Source: Candidatus Margulisiibacteriota bacterium (GTDB taxonomy: Bacteria; Margulisbacteria; WOR-1; O2-12-FULL-45-9; XYB2-FULL-48-7). From it: 7,950 nucleotides of DNA. Location of the stretch: contig JAQUOB010000047.1 of assembly GCA_028717325.1 (NCBI GenBank), positions 1 through 7,950 of the forward strand. The letters are read 5' to 3'. The notes under the pieces are model-generated. The model saw only the letters and a list, made by a program, of their open reading frames with translations. It had not been told where the DNA came from and did not search any database. The translations under genes and the position numbers were made by a program. Below are positions 1 to 5,810 of this stretch, one piece after another (position 1 is the first letter of the stretch; every line of letters starts with the position of its first letter).

Positions 1-734
1 GTTGTTGTCCAGATAATCACAGACCAGGGGATATCAGTCGGCAAATTTGGATTTTTAATATTAGAACTTATTTGTGATTTGGGATTTGTTATTTGGAATT
101 TTACATAGATTGAAGGCGAACGGTCGTCCTCATACTCCAGCTCCGCTTCGGCCAGCGCGGTCATATCGGTGGGGCACCAGTGGATCGGCTTGAGTCCGCG
201 GTAAACATAGCCCTTTTCGGCCAGGAGCCCGAACAGTTCGATGATCTTTCCTTCGTAAGCATGGTCGATCGTCAGGTAGGGCTTGTCCCACTCGCCGAAG
301 ATACCGAGCTTTTTGAATTCACTGCGCTGTAGATCGACATATTTGAGGGCGTAATCTTTGCAGCGCTCACGGAATTCGGTGATAGACATATCTTTGCGCT
401 TATCGCCGATCTCTTTTATTAATTGGGTTTCGATGGGCAGGCCATGACAGTCCCAGCCGGGGATGTACGGTGCGTTAAAGCCGCTCATCGATTTATATTT
501 GACGACGATGTCCTTGAGTATCTTGTTCAGCGCGTGGCCGAGATGGATATCGCCGTTGGGATAGGGCGGGCCGTCGTGGAGTATATACTTGTTCCTGTCT
601 TTGTTCTTGTCCTGGATCTTTTGGTAAATAGTTTCTTTTTCCCACTGGCCGAGCATTGCCTCTTCTACTTTGACGAGGTTAGCGCGGATCGGGAAGTCGG
701 TTGAAGGGAGATTGAGCGTCTTTTTGTATTCCAT
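1..734 (-). CDS. ileS: Isoleucyl-tRNA synthetase, N-terminal part (continues off left edge)
   Basis: Class I aminoacyl-tRNA synthetase that charges tRNA-Ile in the cytoplasm. About 244 codons are visible, roughly the first quarter of a protein usually near 900-1000 residues. Seen directly: the start MEYKKTLNLPSTDFPIRANL; the ATP-binding HIGH-type motif in PPYPNGDIHLGHALNK (residues 56-71, HLGH at 64-67); then PGWDCHGLPIE (residues 92-102) and HWCPTDMTALAEAELEYED (residues 185-203), all typical of IleS rather than ValRS or LeuRS. The frame then enters the insertion leading to the CP1 editing domain, where residues 213-231 are encoded by a repeat-like A+T-rich segment, and resumes with WSVIIWTT. 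The ATG at 734 is chosen because the homologous N-terminus begins there. No Shine-Dalgarno sequence is visible ahead of it. The gene lies 39 bp after the histidine kinase stop, in the same direction, leaving no room for a T-box leader. Confidence 0.96.
   Translation of the reverse strand, partial: MEYKKTLNLPSTDFPIRANLVKVEEAMLGQWEKETIYQKIQDKNKDRNKYILHDGPPYPNGDIHLGHALNKILKDIVVKYKSMSGFNAPYIPGWDCHGLPIETQLIKEIGDKRKDMSITEFRERCKDYALKYVDLQRSEFKKLGIFGEWDKPYLTIDHAYEGKIIELFGLLAEKGYVYRGLKPIHWCPTDMTALAEAELEYEDDRSPSIYVKFQITNPKSQISSNIKNPNLPTDIPWSVIIWTT
42..104 (-). repeat. Dispersed-type A+T-rich repeat inserted in frame within ileS
   Basis: On the minus strand this stretch reads as short variations of AAATCCCAAATCACAAATA followed by AATATTAAAAATCCAAATTTG. 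It encodes a low-complexity peptide (FQITNPKSQ, then ISSNIKNPNL, residues 213-231 of IleS). From general knowledge, ATTTGGGATTTGTGATTTG-like tracts occur as intergenic repeats in many uncultivated bacterial genomes and often give peptides of the QITNPKSQITN kind. Its A+T content stands far above the flanking ileS coding sequence and it keeps the frame without a stop. The site matches a length-variable segment just before the conserved IWTTT of the editing-domain boundary, so the protein is plausibly still functional. Confidence 0.7.
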
Positions 735-746
735 ATCGAAGATACT

Positions 747-755
747 ATTTTATCA
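747..755 (-). promoter_or_regulatory. Candidate extended -10 promoter for ileS
   Basis: The minus strand reads TGATAAAAT, matching the extended -10 pattern TGnTAtAAT with one change. A start about seven bases downstream would leave only about six nucleotides before the ileS ATG at 734, fitting the lack of a Shine-Dalgarno sequence. No convincing -35 hexamer is visible, since the upstream bases are the GC-rich hairpin at the end of the kinase gene. The same nine bases precede ftsZ. The gene may also be read through from upstream. Confidence 0.4.
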
Positions 756-762
756 CAAGCAG

Positions 763-789
763 GCCCGCCTCCGCTACGCCGCGGCGGGC
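763..789 (-). repeat. GC-rich inverted repeat at the 3' end of the kinase gene
   Basis: Seven-base perfect arms (GCCCGCC and GGCGGGC) flank a 13-base loop. The hairpin spans the last codons and stop of the histidine kinase (PAAA, stop at 774-776). No run of U follows on either strand, so it is not a standard intrinsic terminator. It may stabilise the mRNA 3' end, attenuate read-through into ileS, or be a copy of a GCCCGCC-type dispersed palindrome. Confidence 0.5.
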
Positions 790-2228
790 AAACAAATCGT
801 GAAAGTCGTGCCGCCTCCGGCGCGGCTGTCAACGTCGATCGAACCTTTGTGCTCGTCGACAATCTTTTTGGTAATGGAGAGGCCGAGGCCCGTGCCGGTC
901 TCTTTGGTGGTATAGAAAGGATCGAAGATCCTTTGCAGTTTGTCGGCCGGTATCCCGGGGCCGGTATCGGCGATCGCGACGCGGACTTCGTTCCCATTTT
1001 TACGGATGTTGATCGACAAGTCGCCGCCTTTTTCGCCCATGGCCTGGACGGCGTTGGCGATGATATTCATGAAGACCTGGACGATCCGGTATTTATCGGC
1101 CAGGGCGAGAACCCCGGCTTCTTTTTCCGCCGAAAATTTCTTGATCACGGAGACGTTGTTCTTTTTGATCTCATAGCCCAGGATGGCCAGCGCTTTTTCG
1201 ATGACACCGCCCATTTCGACCGGCTCGATCTTCAGCTCGTGCTGTTTGGAATAATCGGAGAGGCCGTCGATGATCAGCTTCATTCGCTCGACTTCCGAGG
1301 GCAGCATTTTGAGGACGCTGTCTTTAAAAGTGGGGTTGTCCCAGCTCGCGGCCATCAGCTGGCCGACGTTCAGGAGATAGGTCAGCGGGTTTTTCAGCTC
1401 ATGGGCGATACCGGCGACGGTCGTGCCCAGCGCGGCCAGTTTTTCCGATTTGACGACCTGCGCCTGGTTCTTCTTAAGCTCCTCGAAAATGAAGGCGTAC
1501 TCGATGTTGAGGGCGGCCCGGCCGGCCAGCGTTTTAAGAAAATCGACGTCTTCTCTGGAATAGGGCTCGCCGGAAAGTTTTTTGCCGAGATTGAGGGTGG
1601 CCAGCAGTGTGGGTTTGTTAAAATATTCGCTTTCCGAAATGCTGGGGATCATGAGAGCCGCTTTGAGCGCTGCCATTTCAGACAGGAGGCCTTCAAGTTT
1701 TTCCCTTTCTTCGACGGCAAGATCGCCGGTTTTCAGGGCGGAGCCGAGTTCCTCCCCGTCGATCTCTTTTTGGCGCCCGATCATTTCCCGGATGAGCAGG
1801 GAGCCCTCCGGGATGGACCGCCCGACCAGCTCATCGCCGCTGCCTTCGCCGGCGCGGACAAGATAGCAGTGATTGGCTCGATCGAGGATCATTATTGAAG
1901 CGTCGGCCAGCTTCATCGATTTCCAGAGCAGGTAGGGAGCGATCCTTGAAAACCGGTCAAGGTCGGACATCGGCCTGGTCAGGGTGGAGCCGTATTTATT
2001 TAAGATGGACCGATAGTCGTAGCGCGACCGGAAAAACAGCCGGTCAACGGCCGTCTGGATGCCGTCGCGCATTGGCTGAAAGATAAGAGTGATGATCAAA
2101 GCTCCGATCACGCCGGCCCAGATCGAACCAAAACCGATCAGCTGCTGGCCGATCAAAATTAAGAAAACAATAGAGCCGGTCAACAACGCAGTTAAGATTG
2201 AATATAGGGAGGTCTTATTGAGTTTCAT
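774..2228 (-). CDS. Membrane GAF-domain sensor histidine kinase (orphan)
   Basis: A 484-residue kinase that autophosphorylates on histidine and should pass phosphate to an unidentified response regulator. Two hydrophobic helices lie at about residues 8-32 and 36-52. A linker containing VDRLFFRSRYDYRS (61-74) follows, of the type seen after the 7TM sensor region of HisKA_7TM-like kinases; here only two helices remain. A GAF-like domain spans about 80-245. The dimerisation helix has the H-box VAGIAHELKNPL with phospho-acceptor H276. The ATPase domain has the N-box (N388, N392 in NIIANAVQAM), G1 box DTGPGIP (421-427), F box FDPFYTT (436-442) and G2 box GTGLGL (445-450), so all catalytic motifs are present. 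The class resembles NtrB/AtoS kinases. The start ATG is 9 bp after the MarC-like stop with only a weak GGGG upstream. No regulator gene is adjacent, so its signal and target are unknown. Confidence 0.93.
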   Translation of the reverse strand: MKLNKTSLYSILTALLTGSIVFLILIGQQLIGFGSIWAGVIGALIITLIFQPMRDGIQTAVDRLFFRSRYDYRSILNKYGSTLTRPMSDLDRFSRIAPYLLWKSMKLADASIMILDRANHCYLVRAGEGSGDELVGRSIPEGSLLIREMIGRQKEIDGEELGSALKTGDLAVEEREKLEGLLSEMAALKAALMIPSISESEYFNKPTLLATLNLGKKLSGEPYSREDVDFLKTLAGRAALNIEYAFIFEELKKNQAQVVKSEKLAALGTTVAGIAHELKNPLTYLLNVGQLMAASWDNPTFKDSVLKMLPSEVERMKLIIDGLSDYSKQHELKIEPVEMGGVIEKALAILGYEIKKNNVSVIKKFSAEKEAGVLALADKYRIVQVFMNIIANAVQAMGEKGGDLSINIRKNGNEVRVAIADTGPGIPADKLQRIFDPFYTTKETGTGLGLSITKKIVDEHKGSIDVDSRAGGGTTFTICLPAAA

Positions 2229-2237
2229 ATAAAATGA

Positions 2238-2831
2238 TTACCCCAAATGAAAGATCGCGGAAATTCCCTGCCGGATGAACTGCACCGCGATAGCGGCAAT
2301 CAAGATCGAGGCGATCTTTGTCAGAATTAAAGCGCCGTTCTTGCCTAAGAACGCGTAAATATGGTCGGCGAAAAATAAAACGAGCCAGATAACGGCGAAA
2401 CAGGCCACGATTGCGCTGATCACGACTAAATAACCATAGAGTTGCAGGAGAACAAGCGCGGTTGTAATGGCGCCCGGACCGACCAGCAAGGGGCTCCCTA
2501 GCGGCACGACCCCCATGTCTTCTTTGTGCTCGATATTGATCCGGCCGCGCAGCATGATCTCGATCGCGATCCAGAACAGCAGGACGCCGCCGGCGATCCG
2601 GAAGTCGTCGAGCGTGACGTTAAAAAGAGCCAGCAGGGCGTTGCCGAGCAGGATGAAGCCGATCAGAATGACAAACCCCGTGATGAGCGCGGTGGTAAAG
2701 ACCTTGCGCTGCTCCGCCTGGGTCTCGCCTTCGGTCAGGCCGAGGAAAAAGGGCAGATTGCCGAGAGAATCAGTAATGATAAAGAGCGCGACGACTGATT
2801 TGATGAACGGCCAGAAAAAAAGTTCCATCAT
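2238..2831 (-). CDS. MarC-family (UPF0056) integral membrane protein
   Basis: A 197-residue inner-membrane protein of the MarC family, whose transported substrate and function are not established; the old link to multiple antibiotic resistance is not supported for the family generally. Sequence support: about six hydrophobic segments; the N-terminal DSLGNLPFFLGLT (residues 21-33), matching the family's D(P)xGNxPFFL pattern; FRIAGGVLLFWIAIEIM (77-93); and VVPLGSPLLVGPGAIT (108-123), the family's duplicated hallmark. Length is normal. The ATG at 2831 overlaps the ftsZ stop as ATGA, with a second ATG immediately after. No Shine-Dalgarno sequence is visible, which suggests translational coupling to ftsZ. 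Located between ftsZ and a sensor kinase, it is probably co-transcribed with the division genes, though a role in division is not implied. Confidence 0.9.
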   Translation of the reverse strand: MMELFFWPFIKSVVALFIITDSLGNLPFFLGLTEGETQAEQRKVFTTALITGFVILIGFILLGNALLALFNVTLDDFRIAGGVLLFWIAIEIMLRGRINIEHKEDMGVVPLGSPLLVGPGAITTALVLLQLYGYLVVISAIVACFAVIWLVLFFADHIYAFLGKNGALILTKIASILIAAIAVQFIRQGISAIFHLG

Positions 2832-3907
2832 CTCATGAACGGCGGCAATTCGATGTGGTCTTTGCCGGCAGTCGAAGCGTTCGAAGCCGTGGCGGCGCCG
2901 CTGCCGACCGTGCGCGGCCGCAGGAAGGGCAGGGCCTCTTTTTCTTTCTTGGCCGAGGGCCGGAAGCCGGTGGCGATGACCGTGACGACCACGTCGCCCT
3001 GCAGTTTTTCATCGATCGTGGCGCCGAAGATGATATTGGCGTCGGGATCGCCGGCATTATAGATGACCTCCGCCGCTTCATTGACTTCATAAAGCGTCAG
3101 GTCGGAGCCGCCGGTTACATTAAAGATGATGCCTTTGGCGCCGGTGATCGTTTCTTCCAAGAGAGGCGAGGAAATGGCGGCCTCGGCGGCTTCGGTCGCG
3201 CGGTTCTCGCCTGAGCCGGTGCCGATCCCCATCATGGCGGAGCCCGCTTCGAACATGATCGTGCGGACATCGGCAAAGTCGAGATTGATCAGGCCGGGCA
3301 CCGTGATCAGGTCGGAAATCCCCTTAACGCCCTGCCGCAGAACGTCGTCGGCGATCTTAAAGGCCTCGATAATGGAGGTCTTTCTCTCGACGACCTGCAA
3401 AAGCTTGTCGTTGGGTATGACGATCAGGGCATCGACTTTTTCTTTGAGGAGAGCGATGCCTGATTCGGCCTGAGAAATGCGAACGGGCCCTTCAAAACGG
3501 AACGGCCTGGTCACCACCCCGACGGTTAAACAGCCAAGTTCCTTAGCTACTTCGGCAATGACGGGCGAAGCCCCCGTGCCGGTGCCGCCGCCCATGCCGG
3601 CGGTCAGGAAAACCATGTCGGCCCCTTCCAGCGCGATCTTGATGTCGTCGCGGCTCTCCTCGGCGGCCTTCTGGCCGACCTCGGGATTGGAGCCGGCGCC
3701 CAAGCCGCGGGTCAGCTTGATGCCCAGTTGCAGTTTGTGGTCCGCCAGAGAAACGTTTAACGCCTGCAGGTCGGTATTACAGCCCCAGAATTCAACGCCC
3801 TTGACCCCGCCCGAGATCATCCGGTTGACCGCGTTCGTGCCGCCGCCGCCGATGCCGAAAACTTTTATCGTCGCGAAACCCTGGCCCTGACCGTTGCTTG
3901 CTAACAT
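2828..3907 (-). CDS. ftsZ: Cell division protein FtsZ
   Basis: Tubulin-like GTPase that polymerises at midcell to form the Z ring. Seen: glycine-rich GIGGGGTNAVNRM (residues 18-30), NTDLQAL (44-50), GLGAGSNPEVGQKAAEES (68-85), the tubulin signature GGGTGTG (107-113), RPFRFEG (134-140), and the T7-loop NLDFADVRTIM with D210 and D213 that complete GTP hydrolysis in the neighbouring subunit. The globular core ends near residue 318. A short linker of about 30 residues follows, then the conserved C-terminal peptide IELPPFMR, which binds membrane tethers such as FtsA. The length of 359 residues is slightly short because the N-terminal extension and linker are short. VEFWGCNTD has unusual W41 and C43 next to the nucleotide pocket. 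The ATG start has a strong purine-rich ribosome binding site. Its last codons overlap the MarC-like gene. Confidence 0.98.
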   Translation of the reverse strand: MLASNGQGQGFATIKVFGIGGGGTNAVNRMISGGVKGVEFWGCNTDLQALNVSLADHKLQLGIKLTRGLGAGSNPEVGQKAAEESRDDIKIALEGADMVFLTAGMGGGTGTGASPVIAEVAKELGCLTVGVVTRPFRFEGPVRISQAESGIALLKEKVDALIVIPNDKLLQVVERKTSIIEAFKIADDVLRQGVKGISDLITVPGLINLDFADVRTIMFEAGSAMMGIGTGSGENRATEAAEAAISSPLLEETITGAKGIIFNVTGGSDLTLYEVNEAAEVIYNAGDPDANIIFGATIDEKLQGDVVVTVIATGFRPSAKKEKEALPFLRPRTVGSGAATASNASTAGKDHIELPPFMR

Positions 3908-3912
3908 TTGTA

Positions 3913-3923
3913 TCCTTCTCCTT
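3913..3923 (-). promoter_or_regulatory. Strong ribosome binding site of ftsZ
   Basis: The minus strand reads AAGGAGAAGGA, ending 5 bases before the ATG at 3907. It offers two possible anti-Shine-Dalgarno matches (AAGGAG and AAGGA). It is the clearest ribosome binding site in the window and fixes the ftsZ start. The other minus-strand starts here have weak sites or none, so ftsZ is probably translated the most efficiently. Confidence 0.85.
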
Positions 3924-3954
3924 TCCGTTCGACGGATTGGATTTTGATGAAATC

Positions 3955-3963
3955 ATTTTATCA
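3955..3963 (-). promoter_or_regulatory. Candidate extended -10 promoter for ftsZ
   Basis: The minus strand reads TGATAAAAT, an extended -10-like element identical to the one before ileS. The predicted start near 3948 would give a leader of about 41 nucleotides containing the Shine-Dalgarno site. A weak TTGCAT lies 16 bases upstream of TAAAAT. It sits in the 112-bp ftsQ-ftsZ gap and would let ftsZ be expressed apart from ddl-ftsQ. Assignment rests on motif and position only. Confidence 0.5.
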
Positions 3964-3986
3964 TAGATAAGAGCAAATGCAAGACT

Positions 3987-4017
3987 GGGGAGGGGTAAGA
4001 GGGATGGGGTATGGGGG
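3987..4017 (+). other. Potential G-quadruplex motif between ftsQ and ftsZ
   Basis: The plus strand has five G-runs of 4, 4, 3, 4 and 5 bases separated by 1, 5, 2 and 3 bases, satisfying the usual four-run G3+ N1-7 rule. It starts two bases beyond the ftsQ stop on the ftsZ side and lies just upstream of the candidate ftsZ promoter. The G-rich strand is the template for ftsQ-ftsZ transcription, so the mRNA is C-rich here and any quadruplex would form in DNA, where it could slow polymerase or promote melting. Confidence 0.6.
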
Positions 4018-4019
4018 AA

Positions 4020-4787
4020 TTATTTGAATCTTATGGCCGGGTTTTCCGGGTACCTGACGTCAACGTACTCTACGTTCGCCCACCGGCCTTCGATCTGCGG
4101 CAGAAGGGCCTTGAATATCTCCATTTTTCGCCGGATATCTTCGTTGCGGCCGATCTTGACCAGCAGGATATCGTCGAGAGAAAAACTGATCTTGCTAAAA
4201 CCGCCGGTCGTCAGCTGGAGATGGCGCGAGCCCAGAAGGTCCGAGAGTTCGGTGATGATCTCAACTATCAACCGGGAGGCCTGGGGGTCGATCCTCTCTT
4301 CCCCGTTGAATTCTGCTGTCCCGATGCCTGAGATGACCGGCAGTTCCGTCATGCTGGGGACGTTGAGCGTCAGGTTCGGGTTCCGGTTCAAAATATAGCC
4401 GGCCTCGTCGACGATCGCCGATTTGTTCTTGAAGACCAAAACCGCGATCGGTTTTCTTTCGTTGATCTTGATGACGACCGTGCCCGGCGGCAGGCGGTAG
4501 AGATGGAAATCCTTGATGGCCGTGATCTTGCGCAGGTTATCGCGCGGCCGTTTAAAACTCGTAAAGAACAGATTCTCGGAGATCGGTATGCCGGAGAGGT
4601 CTTTTATCTCTTCGGCCGAAAGCATCTGCGCGCCGCTGACCGACACGTCCGTTATTCTCCAGATCGGCAGGGAGAGAAAATAATAGCCGCCGATACCGAT
4701 CAGGACCAAAAGAATGAATAACAAAAACAAACGGAAACGCAGGGGCAGCTTTTGCCTGGGCCGTTTAGTTTTAATACGCGCTCGCAA
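4020..4787 (-). CDS. ftsQ: Cell division protein FtsQ/DivIB
   Basis: Bitopic membrane protein that links early and late divisome proteins through FtsB and FtsL. The 255 residues give a basic cytoplasmic tail (1-17, many K and R), one transmembrane helix (about 18-39), a POTRA domain (about 43-112: WRITDVSVSGAQMLSAEEI through VVIKINERKPIAVLVF) and the beta-rich FtsQ domain (about 115-230, with AIVDEAGYIL and LPVISGIG). Length is normal. The start is TTG at 4787, inside the end of ddl with a 17-bp overlap. An in-frame stop lies only a few codons upstream and no ATG occurs before residue 55, beyond the membrane helix, so TTG is the sensible start. The ribosome binding site is weak (GGTAAAG), which suggests coupling to ddl translation. 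Confidence 0.93.
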   Translation of the reverse strand: MRARIKTKRPRQKLPLRFRLFLLFILLVLIGIGGYYFLSLPIWRITDVSVSGAQMLSAEEIKDLSGIPISENLFFTSFKRPRDNLRKITAIKDFHLYRLPPGTVVIKINERKPIAVLVFKNKSAIVDEAGYILNRNPNLTLNVPSMTELPVISGIGTAEFNGEERIDPQASRLIVEIITELSDLLGSRHLQLTTGGFSKISFSLDDILLVKIGRNEDIRRKMEIFKALLPQIEGRWANVEYVDVRYPENPAIRFK

Positions 4788-5709
4788 GTATCTTTACCAC
4801 CAGTTCGTCGAAAGAAATCCCGGCGTGAGCGGCTTCGGCCGGCAGGTCGGAATGCTCCGTCATGCCGGGGATCGAGTTGACCTCGTGGACATACGGGATA
4901 TGGTCGGCGGCCGAAACGATGATATCGACCCGCGAAACCCCGTAACAGCCGAGTGAGCGATGCGCCGCCAGGGCCGTCGCCTGCACTTTTTCATAAAGCG
5001 GCTTGGGCAGACGGGCCGGCAAGATGAATTCGGTCAGGCCCGAAGTATATTTGGCCTCGAAATCGTAAAAATCCTTGCGGGGGACCAGCTCCAGGACCGG
5101 CAGGGCTTGCAGGTCGTCGTCTTGGCCGATAATCCCGACGGTCACTTCCCGGCCCTTGATGAATTCTTCGACCAGCACGTCTTTATATTCTTTAACTGTT
5201 TTGGCCAGTGTCCGTTCCAGGTCGTCCTCTTTTTTAATTATGCTGACGCCGAGGCTACTACCCTCGGAAACCGGTTTGACGACCAGCGGAAAGGGAAACG
5301 TCCGTTTTATCTTCTCGGCGGTTTTTTTGATGTCGGTCCCTTGATCGATCGGAACGTAGCGCGGCGTCGGGATGCCTGCCGCGTCAAAGACCCGTTTGGC
5401 GGCCAGCTTGTTCATCGCCAGCGCCGAAGCCAGGACCTTCGAGCCGGTGTAGGGGATCTGGGCGATCTCAAGCAGGCCCTGGACACAGCCATCCTCGCCG
5501 AAGCGGCCGTGGAGGGCGATATAGACGAGATCGATCTTTTTCTTTTTGAGGGTGGTGATCAGGTCGTCTGCGAGATCAAGCTGGATGACATCGAATTTTT
5601 GCTTCTTCAGCGATTCAAAAACCCGCTTGCCTGAGCGGAGTGAGACTGCGCGTTCGCCGGAACGCCCACCGCAAAGGACCGCGATCTTTTTGTTTTTAAT
5701 ATTTTTCAT
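4771..5709 (-). CDS. ddl: D-alanine--D-alanine ligase
   Basis: Cytoplasmic ATP-grasp enzyme joining two D-alanines for peptidoglycan precursors. The 312 residues match the short DdlB-type length. Motifs: LCGGRSGERAVSLRSG (12-27; E19 corresponds to the D-Ala-binding glutamate), the family signature HGRFGEDGCVQGLLE (67-81), PYTGS (86-90), VVKP (143-146), the SEGSSLGV loop (148-155), EEFIKGREVTVG (181-192), the omega-loop FYDFEAKY (214-221), VSRVD (258-262) and EVNSIPGMTEHS (276-287) with the metal- and substrate-binding residues. All catalytic regions appear intact. The usual second glutamate in EREVSL is alanine here (A21). The ATG at 5709 directly abuts a CACGAAGG-type repeat arm that supplies a weak GAAGG ribosome binding site 8 bases upstream. 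It is the first gene of the ddl-ftsQ-ftsZ run and divergent from the dehydrogenase gene. Confidence 0.96.
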   Translation of the reverse strand: MKNIKNKKIAVLCGGRSGERAVSLRSGKRVFESLKKQKFDVIQLDLADDLITTLKKKKIDLVYIALHGRFGEDGCVQGLLEIAQIPYTGSKVLASALAMNKLAAKRVFDAAGIPTPRYVPIDQGTDIKKTAEKIKRTFPFPLVVKPVSEGSSLGVSIIKKEDDLERTLAKTVKEYKDVLVEEFIKGREVTVGIIGQDDDLQALPVLELVPRKDFYDFEAKYTSGLTEFILPARLPKPLYEKVQATALAAHRSLGCYGVSRVDIIVSAADHIPYVHEVNSIPGMTEHSDLPAEAAHAGISFDELVVKILASAY

Positions 5710-5793
5710 CTTCGTGACCTTCGTGTCTTAGTGTCTTCGTGGTTATTCTATGCCATTTTACCACAAAGGCACGAAGGCACAAAGAACACGAAG
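5710..5793. repeat. Inverted pair of CACGAAGG-type 33-bp repeats between ddl and icd
   Basis: A left arm at 5710-5742 and a right arm at 5761-5793 are inverted copies matching at 26 of 33 positions by hand alignment, separated by an 18-bp A+T-rich spacer. Each arm has an internal period of about 8 bases built from CACGAAGG-like units (CACnAAGn). From general knowledge, such ACCACGAAGGCACGAAG elements are dispersed in intergenic regions of many uncultivated bacteria and give spurious peptides such as HEGTKNTKK. The left arm ends exactly at the ddl ATG. The arms could form a DNA cruciform or an RNA hairpin, but the candidate promoters place each arm in at most one transcript. Confidence 0.8.
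5755..5763 (-). promoter_or_regulatory. Candidate extended -10 promoter for ddl-ftsQ
   Basis: The minus strand reads TGGTAAAAT (TGnTAAAAT), straddling the spacer and right repeat arm. A start near 5748 would give a leader of about 39 nucleotides consisting almost wholly of the left repeat arm. A second weak -10-like TAGAAT lies at 5744-5749. No clear -35 is seen. Support comes from the same motif before ftsZ and ileS. Confidence 0.45.
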
Positions 5794-5810
5794 AAATACA
5801 GCAATAATTT

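Noticed and set aside
423..704. Plus-strand 93-codon open frame opposite ileS
   Set aside because: The minus strand encodes the IleS HIGH region here, and the plus frame lacks a ribosome binding site and any motif.
735..773. T-box riboswitch upstream of ileS
   Set aside because: Only 39 bases separate the kinase stop from the ileS start, far too short for a T-box, and no T-box consensus is visible.
763..789. Intrinsic terminator after the histidine kinase
   Set aside because: The hairpin is GC-rich but no run of T follows it on either strand.
849..1898. Plus-strand 349-codon open frame opposite the histidine kinase
   Set aside because: The kinase frame contains all H, N, G1, F and G2 boxes. 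The antisense frame has shadow composition (rich in D, F, G and Q) and no motif.
4960..5634. Plus-strand 224-codon open frame opposite ddl
   Set aside because: Ddl on the minus strand has full-length family motifs across the same interval; the plus frame is its antisense shadow.
5710..5793. CRISPR array from the repeated CACGAAGG units
   Set aside because: There are only two arms, in inverted orientation and internally periodic, with no regular spacers and no cas genes.
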